From: Nemertoderma westbladi
Taxonomy: Eukaryota; Xenacoelomorpha; Nemertodermatida; Nemertodermatidae
Direction of reading: 5' to 3'
Assembly: GCA_032718475.1 (NCBI GenBank)
Contig: JAUCBJ010004959.1
Location: 1-64,000 of the forward strand
Length of the DNA: 64,000 nt
Shown here: in pieces, positions 33,854 to 45,040 of the stretch
Position numbering within the stretch: position 1 is the first letter of the stretch
How the letters are laid out: each line of letters begins with the position of its first letter
Made by a program: the position numbers and the translations under genes
Notes under the pieces: generated by a model
Database searches by the model: none
The model's input: only the letters and a program-made list of their open reading frames with translations
What the model was told of the DNA's origin: nothing

Positions 33854-34445
33854 GGTGGGGATACATGACCGAACGTAATCAGGATCGAATGTAACATAGT
33901 TATTTCGTATCGAACGTAACTGCAATTATGTTACATTGGATCCTATAACTATGTTACATTCGATCTACAAATTACTAAGCTCGAATGTAACATTGCCATT
34001 TACAGATTTAAAGGAGCAGGTTACACAGGCGTATTGGGGGAACCAAAACAATAAACGAAAGTTAACAGATGTTACAAGATTATGCAGGTTACTTTTATTT
34101 AAATGCTGAAAGGAGCAGGTTTCAGAGGCGTGTTGGGGGAACCAAAACAATAAACGAAAGTTAACACATGTTATAAGATTATGGAGGTTACTGGGTACTT
34201 AATTGGGTCTTGGGTCTTTGTTTTATACTCACCAAACTGTTTCTTCCTGTAAATAAACGAAGCATTTCATCGGTTAACTCCTGAAATCAAAACACAACTG
34301 AAATAAATGTATGTTACATTCGAGCTTAGTAATTTGTAGATCGAATGTAACATAGTTATAGGATCCAATGTAACATAATTGAGGTTGCGTTCGATTCGTA
34401 AAAACTATGTTACATTCGATCCTGATTACGTTCGGTCTGTCACCC
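33854..34445. mobile_element. Mutator-like foldback element with long terminal inverted repeats
   Basis: Arms of about 125 bases (about 33870-33992 and 34313-34440) are near-perfect inverted copies built from repeats of CGAATGTAACAT. The direct word GACCGGTGGCA flanks both ends (33843-33853, 34446-34456), an 11-base apparent target duplication in the size range of Mutator-like elements. The middle holds two direct copies (about 34010 and 34109) of a block with AACCAAAACAATAAACG. No transposase. Confidence 0.65.
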
Positions 34446-34660
34446 GACCGGTGGCAACCAGCACTTCAGCACTTGCAGACTTGCACAGCAACAGCACTAC
34501 CGGCGATACACAGGTTGGAATTTATGTAGAGTTTGCTCAACAGTACAGATATAAAATAGTTATCTAAATTATATATATTGCTATTGACAAGTATTGAAAT
34601 ATATACCGTTATTCGTGTTATCAGTATTTGCAACATCTGACATTGAAGAGGTGAGAGAAG

Positions 34661-34966
34661 ATGAATACCGGCACTCAACAAAACCAACGCTTATCACAGG
34701 TCGGTATGGTTACCTCGAAACCGGCGCGACTGTCCACTCGAATACAACTTCAAAACACAAACGCCAACAATAAACTGAAAGCGAATCGAACGTCTTTAGA
34801 AGAATCTGTCATTGGGACGAAGAAAAGGAAGCCGAAACCACGGGAATGGACCACAGTTAAGATTGAATGCTCCCATTGTCAGAGTTCCTGGACCGAAATT
34901 GAAACACCAATTGCCGATGGGCTTGATCTCTCAAACCAAAACTTCCTCTGCGGGGTTTGCGCGGCA
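34661..34966 (+). CDS. Small zinc-binding-like protein, exon 1
   Basis: ATG at 34661 opens 102 codons: a basic, Asn/Gln-rich start, then KKRKPKPREW (a possible nuclear localisation signal) and CSHC ... CGVC, two CxxC pairs about 36 residues apart that could bind one zinc ion. Donor GTAAAG at 34967 is in phase 0. Read-through beyond it stays open to 35119 but becomes low-complexity. I do not recognise the family. It lies 215 bases right of the Mutator-like element, so capture by or origin from a transposon is possible. Confidence 0.45.
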
Positions 34967-35061
34967 GTAAAGATTGAAAGTCTGGAAGCTGGCATCCCTA
35001 GGTATTATTATTATAAAGAGCGTCAGCCTGCGTTTAATAAATATATTTTAATACAAAACAG

Positions 35062-35187
35062 GTCGAACGCAAAGAGGATTATAATGAAGACGAGTACTGC
35101 ATTGATTATATTCCTATAAACCACCTGGCTTTGCATATTGAACGTGCGTTTGGAAATAAGTTCGTGCTACCCTTCCGTGGGTGGTAG
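35062..35187 (+). CDS. Small zinc-binding-like protein, exon 2
   Basis: After an apparent 95-base intron (acceptor AAAACAG ending 35061), frame VERKEDYNEDEYCIDY ... RAFGNKFVLPFRGW ends with TAG at 35185-35187. Joined to exon 1 it gives a protein of 143 residues. The exon is an inference from splice signals, phase agreement and protein-like composition. Confidence 0.4.
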   Translation, partial: VERKEDYNEDEYCIDYIPINHLALHIERAFGNKFVLPFRGW

Positions 35188-36189
35188 ATGTCGCGGTTAT
35201 GTATTGGTGGGTGGGGGGAGGGGGGGGCTGTGCAGATTAAAAGGGGTGAACACGTACTGTCCCCCTTTTTTTGATTAATTGGTGGTGTGGGTTAATATCT
35301 CATAACCTGATTTTGTGATACAGTCGCACAATTTTAATTTGTATCTCATAACTGGGACTCGTGCTGCGCGAAGGCCCCACGAACGTGTTCTTAAACTTTA
35401 AATGCGTTTATCTCGGAATTGTATTTTTCACATTCAAAATACTACTACTCAGCCATTTCTTAACCAATTTTCGAAATTTTTTTTTTGTTTGATTTCTTTT
35501 CGGGTTTTGATCAAAAGTTATCGGTTAGAATTTTGAATTGTGCCATATTAATTTCTTGAAATTAGTTAATATCTATTAAGTAATAATTAATATTAGTTAA
35601 TAATATTCAAAAAATATTTAAGACCTAAATCAAAAATGTAACCGATAAGTTTTGTGGAGCAGATGATGCTGATTCAGAAAAACCAACTTTCGAAAATTTT
35701 CGCCCAAAATTGTGAGACTAGTAGTGTTTTTAGTGAAATTAACAATTTTGCTGGTGGCCGCTAGAGGGCGACGCAAATTGGAAAATTTTTTTTTGAACCC
35801 AATCTTTGGCCATATGTTAATCCCCCGAAAGGTATAAAATATACAAAATTACACACAAGCAGAAATTATAGCCATTTGCAAATAAGGTCCATAGGGGGGT
35901 GTACCCCCCCCCCCCCCCCCCCCTTAATGAAATATTATTCCTGACAATTTATTATGATAGATAAAGTTAATTCATATATAATAGAGCAGTAAAGGCACTA
36001 CTGATGCTCGGAATAAATTTAGCTTTTGATTCCAGGTGATTTCCACACCTTGATAGTTTATTTATGCCGAGCAGACCATGCCTTGACCTTCAGTCATTAT
36101 CTATATCTAAGATCCAAATGGTATTCCAGATGGTTCTCATGGTACTCAGTTAGCTTGGATGCATAAGTGGAAGTATTCACAAATTGTGC
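35188..36189. other. Non-coding interval
   Basis: AT-rich; a G-rich stretch at about 35208-35232, an isolated end of the GAAGTGAGCGAAGC MITE family near 35358, and a C run at about 35908-35933. No gene seen. Confidence 0.5.
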
Positions 36190-36430
36190 TGATGCAAATT
36201 GTCCCATGATCCCAGGTAACAGAAGTCGTCCACATGCTCAAGCATACCAACCTTTGAGCTTATGCCCATCCAATCAGTGATTTGCTGAGGACTTTCAAAG
36301 TTAACTTTCAAAATTGTGGTCTTTTTGGAGTTAACAAAAAGACCAACACTAGAAGCGGCTTGTTCTAATGGGCTGAGGAGCCGTTGGACACCTAGGTACT
36401 TTCAGTTAGATCAGTAAGGGGGATCTCCTC
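36190..36430 (-). pseudogene. LINE RT fragment (minus strand)
   Basis: Reads EQAASSVGLFVNSKK, then VNFESPQQITDWMG, LEHVDDFCYLGSWD, the same family as the intron fragment at 3483 and the longer copy at 41700-42690. Broken at both ends. About 430 bases to its right show no gene. Confidence 0.75.
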
Positions 36431-36862
36431 GACTTCTGGAACCAGTAGGTGGGGTTACCATCACCCCATCATCATTATGATGATCGTATAATATAGCCAA
36501 CCACAATTATGCATAAGATGAATTTAATGAGAATAAGGTGTGAGCACTCCGAGACATCGATAGGACCACTGGGCACTGGAGCTTGAATTGATAAACATTT
36601 TCCAATGTTTCTTCTGAAACGATGTACCAACTGAAAACAGTTTATTCGCAATGGTGAAAACCTGCAAAATTTAAAAATAGTGTTTGCCATGGTTGTTCTC
36701 TACCCCCAAGGTATACTTGATCTGAGAAACAAAGAGACATTCCAGTCCCCAAGAATAGCAAGAAAATCATGTTGATCCCATTGAATATACAATTATTACC
36801 ACCTTGGAAATGTTAAAATAAAATCGTACCAGAACATAAGTGGCTGGGGATGATTGTTTAGG

Positions 36863-38427
36863 TTAACCCTATTAAACCCGGGGGGGGGGGGGGTCAATAT
36901 GACCCCCTCCGTGGTTTTTTTATTATAATTCTGAAACATACGCAGTTGGGAATCTGAAACTTTATGACTTTTCCTAAAAATCTATTGTCTTCATGGTAGT
37001 GAAAACCATTTTCAAAAATATTCGGTACTTTTCGAGTTATAGCACCATTTTTAAACCCTACTTTTGGCACTTTTTTTGAGACGTTTTTTGAAAATTACAT
37101 TTCATTAAATATGAATTGTAACATCTCTATTTTTGATTTACACCGGTTTTTTGGTCTTAGAAAGTGGATGGAATTCATATAAATTGATTTAGAAATTTCA
37201 AACTTGTTTTTTTCGATGGGTGCCAAATTTTGGTGCCAGCACCAAATTTTGAAATAAGTCAATTTTGTAAATTGATTGTTTGAAACTTGTTTTTTACGCA
37301 ATTGGGGTTTTTTGAGGTTCTGGATTCGATGAAATATATACGAGTTGAACCAAGCGTATCAAACTTGTATTTTTCGGTGCTGTGTGCTAATTTTGGTGCT
37401 AGCACGAAATTTTAAAAATCCATTCAATATATAAAATTGCTTGTGACAATTTATTTCTTGCGTTTTAGAGGTTTATGGCTGTTCTGAATTCAATGGAAAA
37501 TATAATTATCGAACTAGACATCTCAAACTTGTATTTTTCGGATGTGGGTGCAAAATGTGGTGCTAGCACCAAATTTTGAAAACCATCAAATATATCAATT
37601 GATTGTGTCACCTTGTTTCTTGCGTTATACGGGTTTGTGATGGTTCGGAATTCAATGGAATCAGTAAAAATTTCATAAGAGTTCTCAAACTTGTATTTTT
37701 CGCCGGTGGGGTGAAAATTGTTGTGCCAGCACCAAATTTTGGAAAATATGCAAATTGATAAGTAGATAGTATCACCGTGTTTCTTGCGTTATACGGGTTT
37801 ATGAGGGTCCTGAATCCGATGGAATCAATAAAAACAGCACTGGACATCGCAAACTTGTACTTTTTGGTGATGGGTACGAAATTTGGTGCTAGCACCAAAA
37901 TTTGCTAAATTACGCCGAAAAATACAAGTAGCAATGATCTGGCATATTAGAAATGTATTCCATTAGAATCAGCGCCCTCGAAAACCTGAAAATGTGAATT
38001 TATAGCATCGTATAAGTGAATTAAAAATGTTGTGTTCTAACTGAAAAGTGCTGGTTACTTGTTTTTTTCATTTTTTTCCTACGCAGAGAGGACTAAACAG
38101 CCATTTATAGTAATCATATCATTTTTAAATATGTTCCAATGTATTTTGCACCCCAAAAAACCTGTATTGAAAAATAATTAGCCGAAAATGTAACTTTCAA
38201 ATTTTGTGAAAATTGTGCACTACTTGTAATTTTGGTGCTGCAATATAACCACCCCAGTACATTTTTTCGAAAATTTTTTTTTTCGATCGGATCCAGACAA
38301 GTGATACCTGCGTACAAACAAAAAATCAGACGTTTTCGTAAATATTTGTAGATTTTAGAGGGGGGGTCAATATGACCCCCTCCCGGTATTTGTACAACAT
38401 TTTATAGCCCGGTACTAATAGGGTTAA
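36863..38427. mobile_element. piggyBac-like non-autonomous element, copy 1
   Basis: Bounded by TTAA on both sides with inverted ends TTAACCCTATTA, the TTAA target and CCCT start typical of piggyBac elements. A GGGGTCAATATGACCCC-type palindrome stands just inside each end. The interior has four to five diverged repeats of roughly 175 bases, each with a TTGGTGCTAGCACCAA-like palindrome and CAAACTTGTATTTTTCG. No transposase frame. Confidence 0.75.
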
Positions 38428-38565
38428 GTGGCCTTCCTTATCCTAGTTGGCATCGAGAGTAGGAATTAGGGGCAACTGGTTACAACTTATAACAACCTCC
38501 TGACTTTTAATAGGAAGTCCGATTTATTACCAATTATCAATTATTTACTTATATTTCAATTAATG

Positions 38566-38655
38566 CACAGATGGTTCTCATATTTGTCCAACATTCCAGG
38601 ATGTTACAAGTACAAGTACATAATGGATATGGGTACCATGGAGATGGGGTGAATT
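38566..38655 (+). pseudogene. Decayed calcium-binding EGF exon
   Basis: Resembles the exon at 39596: ACAGATGGTTCTCATA, AACATTCCAGG and GGGTACCATGGAGA are recognisable but the frame is lost and cysteine codons are missing. It occupies the position before the EGF exon at 38899, mirroring the downstream pair. A 13-base-stem hairpin (arm GCTGAGTGGACCC) lies at about 38851-38880. Confidence 0.5.
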
Positions 38656-38898
38656 TTTTGTTATATTATTATATATTTTAAAATCATTAATGGAAATTTA
38701 TAAAAAGTGATGCATTCGACTTCTTTTAAAGAAAATGATTTGTTGTCTACTGTACTTTAGGTAGGGGTGGCGCTACTCCCATCCCTTGTTTGCTCCCAGT
38801 AATTTAACTGGTCCTCATTTTATCGACCCCAGTGGATGAAAGGCTGAGTGGACCCTGGCGGGGTCCACTCAGCTTGAACGCCTGAACATCTGTTTCAG

Positions 38899-39021
38899 AT
38901 GACGATGAGTGCAGTGATGAAACCCATAATTGTGATATCAACGCTGACTGCAACAATAACGAAGGTGGATTTACTTGCACTTGTCATCCTGGCTATTCTG
39001 GAGACGGGGCCACTTGCGATG
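38899..39021 (+). CDS. Calcium-binding EGF domain exon
   Basis: Exon of 123 bases with phase 1 at both ends, acceptor TTTCAG and donor GTATGT. Encodes a full cbEGF: DDECSDETHNCD with the calcium-binding DxDE start, six cysteines, GGFTCTCHPGYSGDG. Such symmetric exons build fibrillin- or notch-like extracellular proteins. No other domain of the parent gene is visible, so this may be a gene fragment. Confidence 0.75.
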
Positions 39022-39595
39022 GTATGTGTATAGCAACTTTTGTTTGTATATTTAGCTGTATCATAACTATTTACATACTTAGAGAAGTTGATTGGCTCTT
39101 TCTACCAGTGAGATAATTAATTGTTTATAATGCTGCAGCAGATTGGTTGTATTAACCTGCTGATGGGTGTGGCACGAACTAATTGGATTTCCACAATCTG
39201 CTACAATTGGACTTCTGTTAACAATTTCTTTCAGTTTGGAATATGGTCTGACAATGGGATCTTTTCACCCTTCTTTGAAAGAAAATGCATACACTATCAT
39301 TGGCTGTGTAAATGGAAGCATTCACAAAGTGTGTGTATCTCCCACAGTGATCCTTTTCTTCAGTGACCCATGTGTAATACCTGTTGGAGACCCCAATATT
39401 GAATTCTTCCTCCACACTTGGGTTTTTTCTAAGCAGACCAGTTATGACTAGTGGTGGGCTTCTGCAGAGTCTAGTTAAACGGAGACTGACTTTTACTTCT
39501 GCAGACAGGATGATATTCAGTTTGAAAATGTTATGCTGTTCTATGATTTAATATTAAGTCCAATTCACTACCTATCTTATCAATTGTTTACTTAG

Positions 39596-39715
39596 ATGAC
39601 GATGAATGTACTGATGGTTCTCATAACTGCGATTCCAATGCGACTTGCACCAACATTCTGGGAAGTTTCGATTGTAACTGTAATGGGTACCATGGAGAAG
39701 GGTTAATCTGTGATG
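39596..39715 (+). pseudogene. Calcium-binding EGF exon with damaged donor
   Basis: Acceptor TTACTTAG, frame DDECTDGSHNCDSNATC ... GSFDCNCNGYHGEGLICD with all six cysteines, but the expected GGT donor reads GCTAAG. Without a usable donor it would read into the intron, so the domain may be non-functional or use a rare GC donor in the wrong phase. Confidence 0.6.
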
Positions 39716-39860
39716 CTAAGATCGTTATATTTATTTTGTAATTTAAATAAGTTCTGCAATTTTACAAAAGGTGATGTAATCGACATTTTTTTCAGACAAA
39801 TTGATTTTATATTTTCTTCTTATATATAAGAACGAATGTTTTGATATACTTCTGTTTCAG

Positions 39861-39968
39861 ATGATGATGAATGCAGTGATGAAACCCATAATTGTGATAT
39901 CAACGCTGACTGCAACAATAATGAAGGTGGATTTACTTGCACTTGTCATCCTGGCTATTCTTGCGATG
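39861..39968 (+). CDS. Calcium-binding EGF exon with 15-base deletion
   Basis: Nearly identical to the exon at 38899 but shorter by exactly 15 bases: the five residues between PGYS and CD are gone, shrinking the last loop between cysteines 5 and 6 without breaking frame or the donor (GTGTGT). Probably a recent duplicate. Confidence 0.6.
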
Positions 39969-41289
39969 GTGTGTGTATTGTGTATAGCCGTGTCGGTTTT
40001 TCCTTTGATCACTATTATTTTATTCATAAATTTTGAATAGTGTAAATATTTTGCTTTGCTATAACAATTGACATACTAGTGAAAAGTAGCAGTTAACATT
40101 GTCATGATCTGAGTGGTTTATTACATGAACGAACATAGTCAGGGAGTCAGATAGTAGTAAGTCACGAGGATTAGTACTTTGCAATACAACAATTATAAAA
40201 TATTATTTAGCTCTATTATAAAATTGTTTGGACTAACGCCTCTCCCCAACAAAATGCGTCACATTCATGTTTACATTTATCAGATAGCGACTTAATTGTG
40301 GGTTCTGTTGTGTGTACTATCTAGGAAGGTATTCCAAACTCAATGATATTTTTGTACTGTCTGAATATGACAATTAGCCTGTCTATGACATTTTGTAGTG
40401 CGTGATTTGGAATTACTTATATACTGTGCAACTGTTGTTACCGGTTTTCCATGGAGTAGATTTGTGCTATTAGTTATCCGGATTTACATGACTGACTGAT
40501 GAGGAATGCGGAAATAATCCATCACTATTCTATGTGAACTACAATGTGGCGTATTCTAATTGACAGTTGTTTGTAGTTAAACATACATTAACTGTGTTTA
40601 GCCACACCTTTATACCCATTCTAAACTGGTATCATTGTAACTAATTAACTAAATTAACGGTACAAATAATGTAACCCTCTGTAGAACAACATTAAACTGA
40701 ATGAACTTTGGCTGGCTTTGATAAATTATATTTTATTTAATCAGCAACAAATAAAATAAGATTATTAATATCCTCCGTTGTATCTATTGTATATAACCCA
40801 CACATATAAATACATACACTCAATTCTGCTCCATCGTAGTTCCTGTTGCTATAAATCTACTTAATTAATACTTGTTACTTAATAATTGTTTAGTATAATA
40901 AAAAATAATCCTCTGCACACACAATATACAAATTTTAATTACACCAGCACCCATGCCCCAGGAATTCTCAAGTAAAAATAAAAAATAAAATAAAAGAAGA
41001 CTACCTGTATTATTTGAGCAAAATGGTATATAATTCAATATGCAAACCAGGTGGCTTAGGGTATAGCTAACACAGTACTCGCCTTTATTACTACTCTCGT
41101 TGGGCTCGTCCTCTACATCTGGTCACCAAGTATATAACTTACAACATCCAGTACTGAACAAAATGGTAAATCGTCCAACATGCTAATATGGAAATATAAT
41201 ATAATAGGCCTATTTAACACGTCCAATATGGATGAATGATTTAATAATCAAATACTATATAATATATAATAATAATATAAAATATATAA
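39969..41289. other. Non-coding interval
   Basis: AT-rich, low GC, with no exon, repeat or RNA gene that I can support. Confidence 0.5.
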
Positions 41290-41650
41290 ATTTTGGCACT
41301 ACTCCAAGTGGGTGGAGAGTTTTATGTAGTGGGCATGTCCAAGGGTAATTGCCACCTGGGAGAGGAGGGAGGGTTCATGACTCGAGGTGGGAGATTACTG
41401 TGACATCTAGTGCTATGGGTTGACCCCTTTTCCAGTTTGGGAGGAACACATCAGCAGGGCGAGTGAGAGAGCAATGGATCAGAGGCCATGGAGTTCACTC
41501 CTGGGCACTGGAGTGGCTGATTGAGTAGCTTGGAAGATAGCATCCCAGAATAAGTCATGGTGGGATATCCTGTATCCTTCACCATCACAGCCAATATGGT
41601 GGAGCCTGAATTCCTGGTTTCGGAAGTGTAGGCCCAGGCTCTTAGACTAC
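41290..41650 (-). pseudogene. Decayed retroelement C-terminal region (minus strand)
   Basis: On the minus strand HHIGCDGEGYRISHHDLFWDA is followed, across frameshifts, by words resembling PADVFLP and ALDVTV, a pattern I associate with C-terminal regions of invertebrate retroelement proteins. Flanked by a CTACTACTACTACTA microsatellite at about 41645-41665. Confidence 0.45.
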
Positions 41651-41699
41651 TACTACTACTAGTACTACTACGATCGGTATGCTTTATTGCAGCTGCATT

Positions 41700-42690
41700 A
41701 TATATATATTACATATATATTAAGAATGCTGTGCCGGCTTGTCATCAAAATTGTGCCTCCACAACTCCCTATCACCCATAACATTTGCTAGATCATCTGC
41801 ATCTTCAAGGCCAGTGTCCTTTGAGATGCGTTTCAAGAAAGTCATGGGCTGTCCACCATGCTTATTCACTCCCAGAGGCCACAATAGCACTTGCTTCATT
41901 CACTGGCTGGTCCTCATGGCTAAAGCAATATCATGCAACGCGGAGGCGGTTCCATTCAAGTGTCAAGCCAGGGAATACTAATGAAATACCTCGAATGTTG
42001 TATAAAGTCTGATTGGAGATCTGTTCATTGTACTTGACACAATGATCCCAGCGCAGCATTCTTGTGAAAGTGCCATCCTGAAATTTGGTATCCTATGCAG
42101 TTAGAGCCCAGCATGGACTCCCATATAAGAGTACAGGTACTACTACTGCCATAAATAATCGAACCTTAAGGTTCCGTTTTATTCTATGGGACTTCCAAAT
42201 CCTGGACAGACTAATTAGCAGACCATGCCTTCCCCTTATGTATCCGAAGGTCTTCACCTGACTTTCTGATCCATGATCCCATGTAGCAGAAGCAGAAGTC
42301 ATCCACATGCTCAAGCAAGCCATCCTTAGGGCTTATGCCTTTACTATTAGACATTTCTTGAGGGCTGTCTAGGTTGACTGTCATGATTTTGGTCTTCTTG
42401 GAATTTACAAAAAGACCAACACTAGAAGCAGCCTGCTCCAATGAGCAGAGAAGCCTTTTGGCTCCCTCTAGTGATTCTGACAGTACCCCTAACAGCAAAG
42501 TCTAGATCAGTAAGGCTTTTAGACGGAATGGCCTGAAGCCAGTCCCCAGCATGGTGCAAATCCGTGCAGTTGCCATGGGCCTGGTGCAAGATATACACCT
42601 GTACAGGCTGATCAGTTTTGAGATTGCAGATTCTGGGCTGCCCCAGGGCTGTCATCTCACTACTATAGTATAGTCTTGTAATTCTCATTA
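41700..42690 (-). pseudogene. LINE reverse transcriptase remnant (minus strand)
   Basis: Longest copy of the LINE family in the window. On the minus strand: SLTDLDFA, then a frameshift, SLEGAKRLLCSLEQAASSV, NSKKTKIM, HVDDFC, GSWIRKSGEDL, LKVRLFMAVVVPVLLYG, SPCWALT, and SNQTLYN. The FADD catalytic box is lost (FAVRG), and several frameshifts follow. Inactive. Confidence 0.85.
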
Positions 42691-42726
42691 GTTACTGTTG
42701 TTTATTTGAAAGATTATATTCGTAGA

Positions 42727-43299
42727 ATGGAGATTTCATATCGGTGTGTTTTTGTGCTACTTTGTGCTGCTTTGCAATTTACGATATGCACTGCTGTCAG
42801 TTGTGAAACCGGATTGGCGAAGATGTCGGTCAAGGTGGATGACAAAGTCATTGAAGAAGCGATTGGTGATTTATTTCCCGCTCCTCCACCTACAACCACT
42901 GAAAATGATTGTATTTATTGTCAGGATATTTCTCAGTTATTGGGAGGTACAATGGATCAGGGTGATAAGAAATACAAAATGCTAATTGCTGTCCAGGATC
43001 TTAAGTGCGTAAAAGCAGAGGCCTGTTTGGCTTTTAATCAGGAAGAATGCCCTAGTGTGGTTAGGGAGGAAATGGATGGCGGGAATGAGGAGTTGCACAA
43101 AATGTTTTCATCAATAAATATACAGTGTGAAATTCAGTGTTGCAAGGGGACCTGCCCAGATACGGTGTGGAAGAATAGCCCCATCGGTGTCGGGGGTGAA
43201 GTCGATTGGACTAACGCTTTGTTCTCGGATGCCCGCCATCAATCAGCTCCAATTGCTATTCTACTTGTTGCTATGGCAGTAGCCGTGCAATTGTTTTAG
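42727..43299 (+). CDS. Small secreted cysteine-rich protein, probably GPI-anchored
   Basis: Single open frame of 190 codons from ATG 42727; an upstream in-frame TTG is not a likely start. Residues 1 to about 24 form a signal peptide (VFVLLCAALQFTICTA core). The mature part has ten cysteines, including CIYC, an adjacent CC pair and CKGTC, an acidic middle, and a Pro/Thr linker (PAPPPTTT). The last 18 residues (SAPIAILLVAMAVAVQLF) are hydrophobic with no charged tail, as for GPI attachment after the small residues near SDA. Cysteine spacing suggests a compact disulfide-bonded extracellular domain. No family recognised. Stands alone between a LINE remnant and a minisatellite element; intronless. 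Confidence 0.7.
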   Translation: MEISYRCVFVLLCAALQFTICTAVSCETGLAKMSVKVDDKVIEEAIGDLFPAPPPTTTENDCIYCQDISQLLGGTMDQGDKKYKMLIAVQDLKCVKAEACLAFNQEECPSVVREEMDGGNEELHKMFSSINIQCEIQCCKGTCPDTVWKNSPIGVGGEVDWTNALFSDARHQSAPIAILLVAMAVAVQLF

Positions 43300-43574
43300 G
43301 GGACTCACATTAGATATTAACAGACACACCTTAATTTCTGTACTAAGATATCTTATTTATCACAATGTGGTAGTTATGTGTAGAGTATTTCATATAAATA
43401 TTAGTTAATGATAATTTCAAATACTGCAAATGTATTTATGTCTGATTTCGAAAAGCCTGTTTGGAAAGATTGAGTTGCAGTAGTAGTTGAAATCGATGAA
43501 TCATTGTTTAATTCAGCTAGAAAATCCGTTATTTGAGCAAAAATGACTTTTTAAAGTCTTCACATTATTTACAC

Positions 43575-44392
43575 AGCTAAAGGCCCGTTCACATCCAACG
43601 GAACGGTACACCGCGCGGTGTACCGCGCAGTGTACCGCGCAGGGCCAGCGGTACACCGCGCGGTGTACCGCGCAGGGCCAACGGTACACCGCATGGTGTA
43701 CCGCGCAGGGCTAGCGGTACACCGCGTGGTGTACCGCGCAGGGCCAGCGGTACACCGCGGGGTGTACCGCACAGGGCCAGCGGTACACCGCATGGTGTAC
43801 CGCGCAGGGCCAACGGTACACCGCGTGGTGTACCGCGCAGGGCCAGCGGTACACCGCGTGGTGTACCGCGCAGGGCCAGCGGTACACCGCGTGGTGTACC
43901 GCGCAGGGCCAACGGTACACCGCGTGGTGTACCGCGCAGGGTCAACGGTACACCGCGTGGTGTACCGCGCAGGGCCAACGGTACACCGCGTGGTGTACCG
44001 CGCAGGGCCAGCGGTACACCGCGTGGTGTACCGCGCAGGGCCAGCGGTACACCGCGTGGTGTACCGCGCAGGGCCAACGGTACACCGCGTGGTGTACCGC
44101 GCAGGGCCAACGGTACACCGCGTGGTGTACCGCGCAGGGCCAGCGGTACACCGCTGACTGTGAACGACCAAACAGGTAGTTGTGCGCTAAACCACGCGGG
44201 TTTACTGCAGCCCATTTAAACAATGTTAAAACAATTAATGTAATTTCCTGTTGAATTCACAGCCGACAGATAAACAATCAGTTACCGCAACGGTACCGTT
44301 AGGTGTGAACGGGCTCCGGGTAGTAAACCGCTGGCTTACCGCTAGACTACTTTACCGCTCATGAACCATTGGATGTGAACGGGGCTTTAGCT
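43575..44392. mobile_element. Inverted-repeat DNA element carrying a hairpin minisatellite
   Basis: Ends 43575-43601 and 44366-44392 are inverted copies sharing CCCGTTCACATCCAA; a second inner pair of GTGAACGG words lies near 44304. The middle is almost entirely a 33-base minisatellite. No transposase; superfamily undetermined, and the AGCTAAAG ends leave the target duplication ambiguous. Confidence 0.7.
43604..44155. repeat. 33-base minisatellite of palindromic units
   Basis: About 17 units, each containing the palindrome GGTACACCGCGTGGTGTACC followed by GCGCAGGGCCA. All six frames stay open because 33 is a multiple of three and units lack stops, so the long frames on both strands are artefacts. 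Confidence 0.95.
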
Positions 44393-45040
44393 AATCAATA
44401 TCTCAAAACGTAATTATAATACTTAACATGCATAGTATTAATTGCAGTAAAGCATCAATTAATTATAGTTAAAAATTTCACTGTCATCATTACGCAATTT
44501 GTTTATTAGTACCTGTGTCTGCCATCATTACTGTACTGGTATTTAATAATTGTTGAAATATTATTATCATAGTAAATTATTTGTGATTTAGCACAATTAA
44601 TAGAATCTAGGAATAAACACATGATTTAATATATATTTCAAAATAATGTTGATTAAAACCTGACAATTGTTTGTCTTATTTAGATGCGAGATCGAATTAT
44701 TACACATAAATTATGAGTTTGATTATAAATATATTAATAACATTTTTACTAATTTTTGTAAATCTTAGAGGTATATGTGCTAGGGAGGTGGGTGTTTACC
44801 TTTACTTCCCCAACCAGTGTTACAAACAAGCAGTCTGCTACAGAGGCCGTAGCCGATCTAAGGCAGATCGGCTACTCCGTCCATAGCCTATGGGCTCGAA
44901 AAATAGACATAAACGAAAAACGCTATTGACGCAATGGTAAAATAACACCAATAACAGCTGGTGTCGTGATGAAAAATGGCTTATGTAATGTATTTTTATA
45001 CAGGCTTAGGCTTAAGTGTTTTATAGCCAGTGCATATACT
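44393..45040. other. Non-coding interval
   Basis: AT-rich; a perfect 11-base-stem hairpin (arm GTAGCCGATCT) at 44849-44875 is the only structure seen. Confidence 0.5.

Noticed and set aside
43569-44215. Long open frames on both strands (up to 208 residues) with VHRVVYRAGPA or similar repeats
   Set aside because: Produced by the 33-base minisatellite, whose unit has no stop in any frame; no conserved start or flanking coding sequence.
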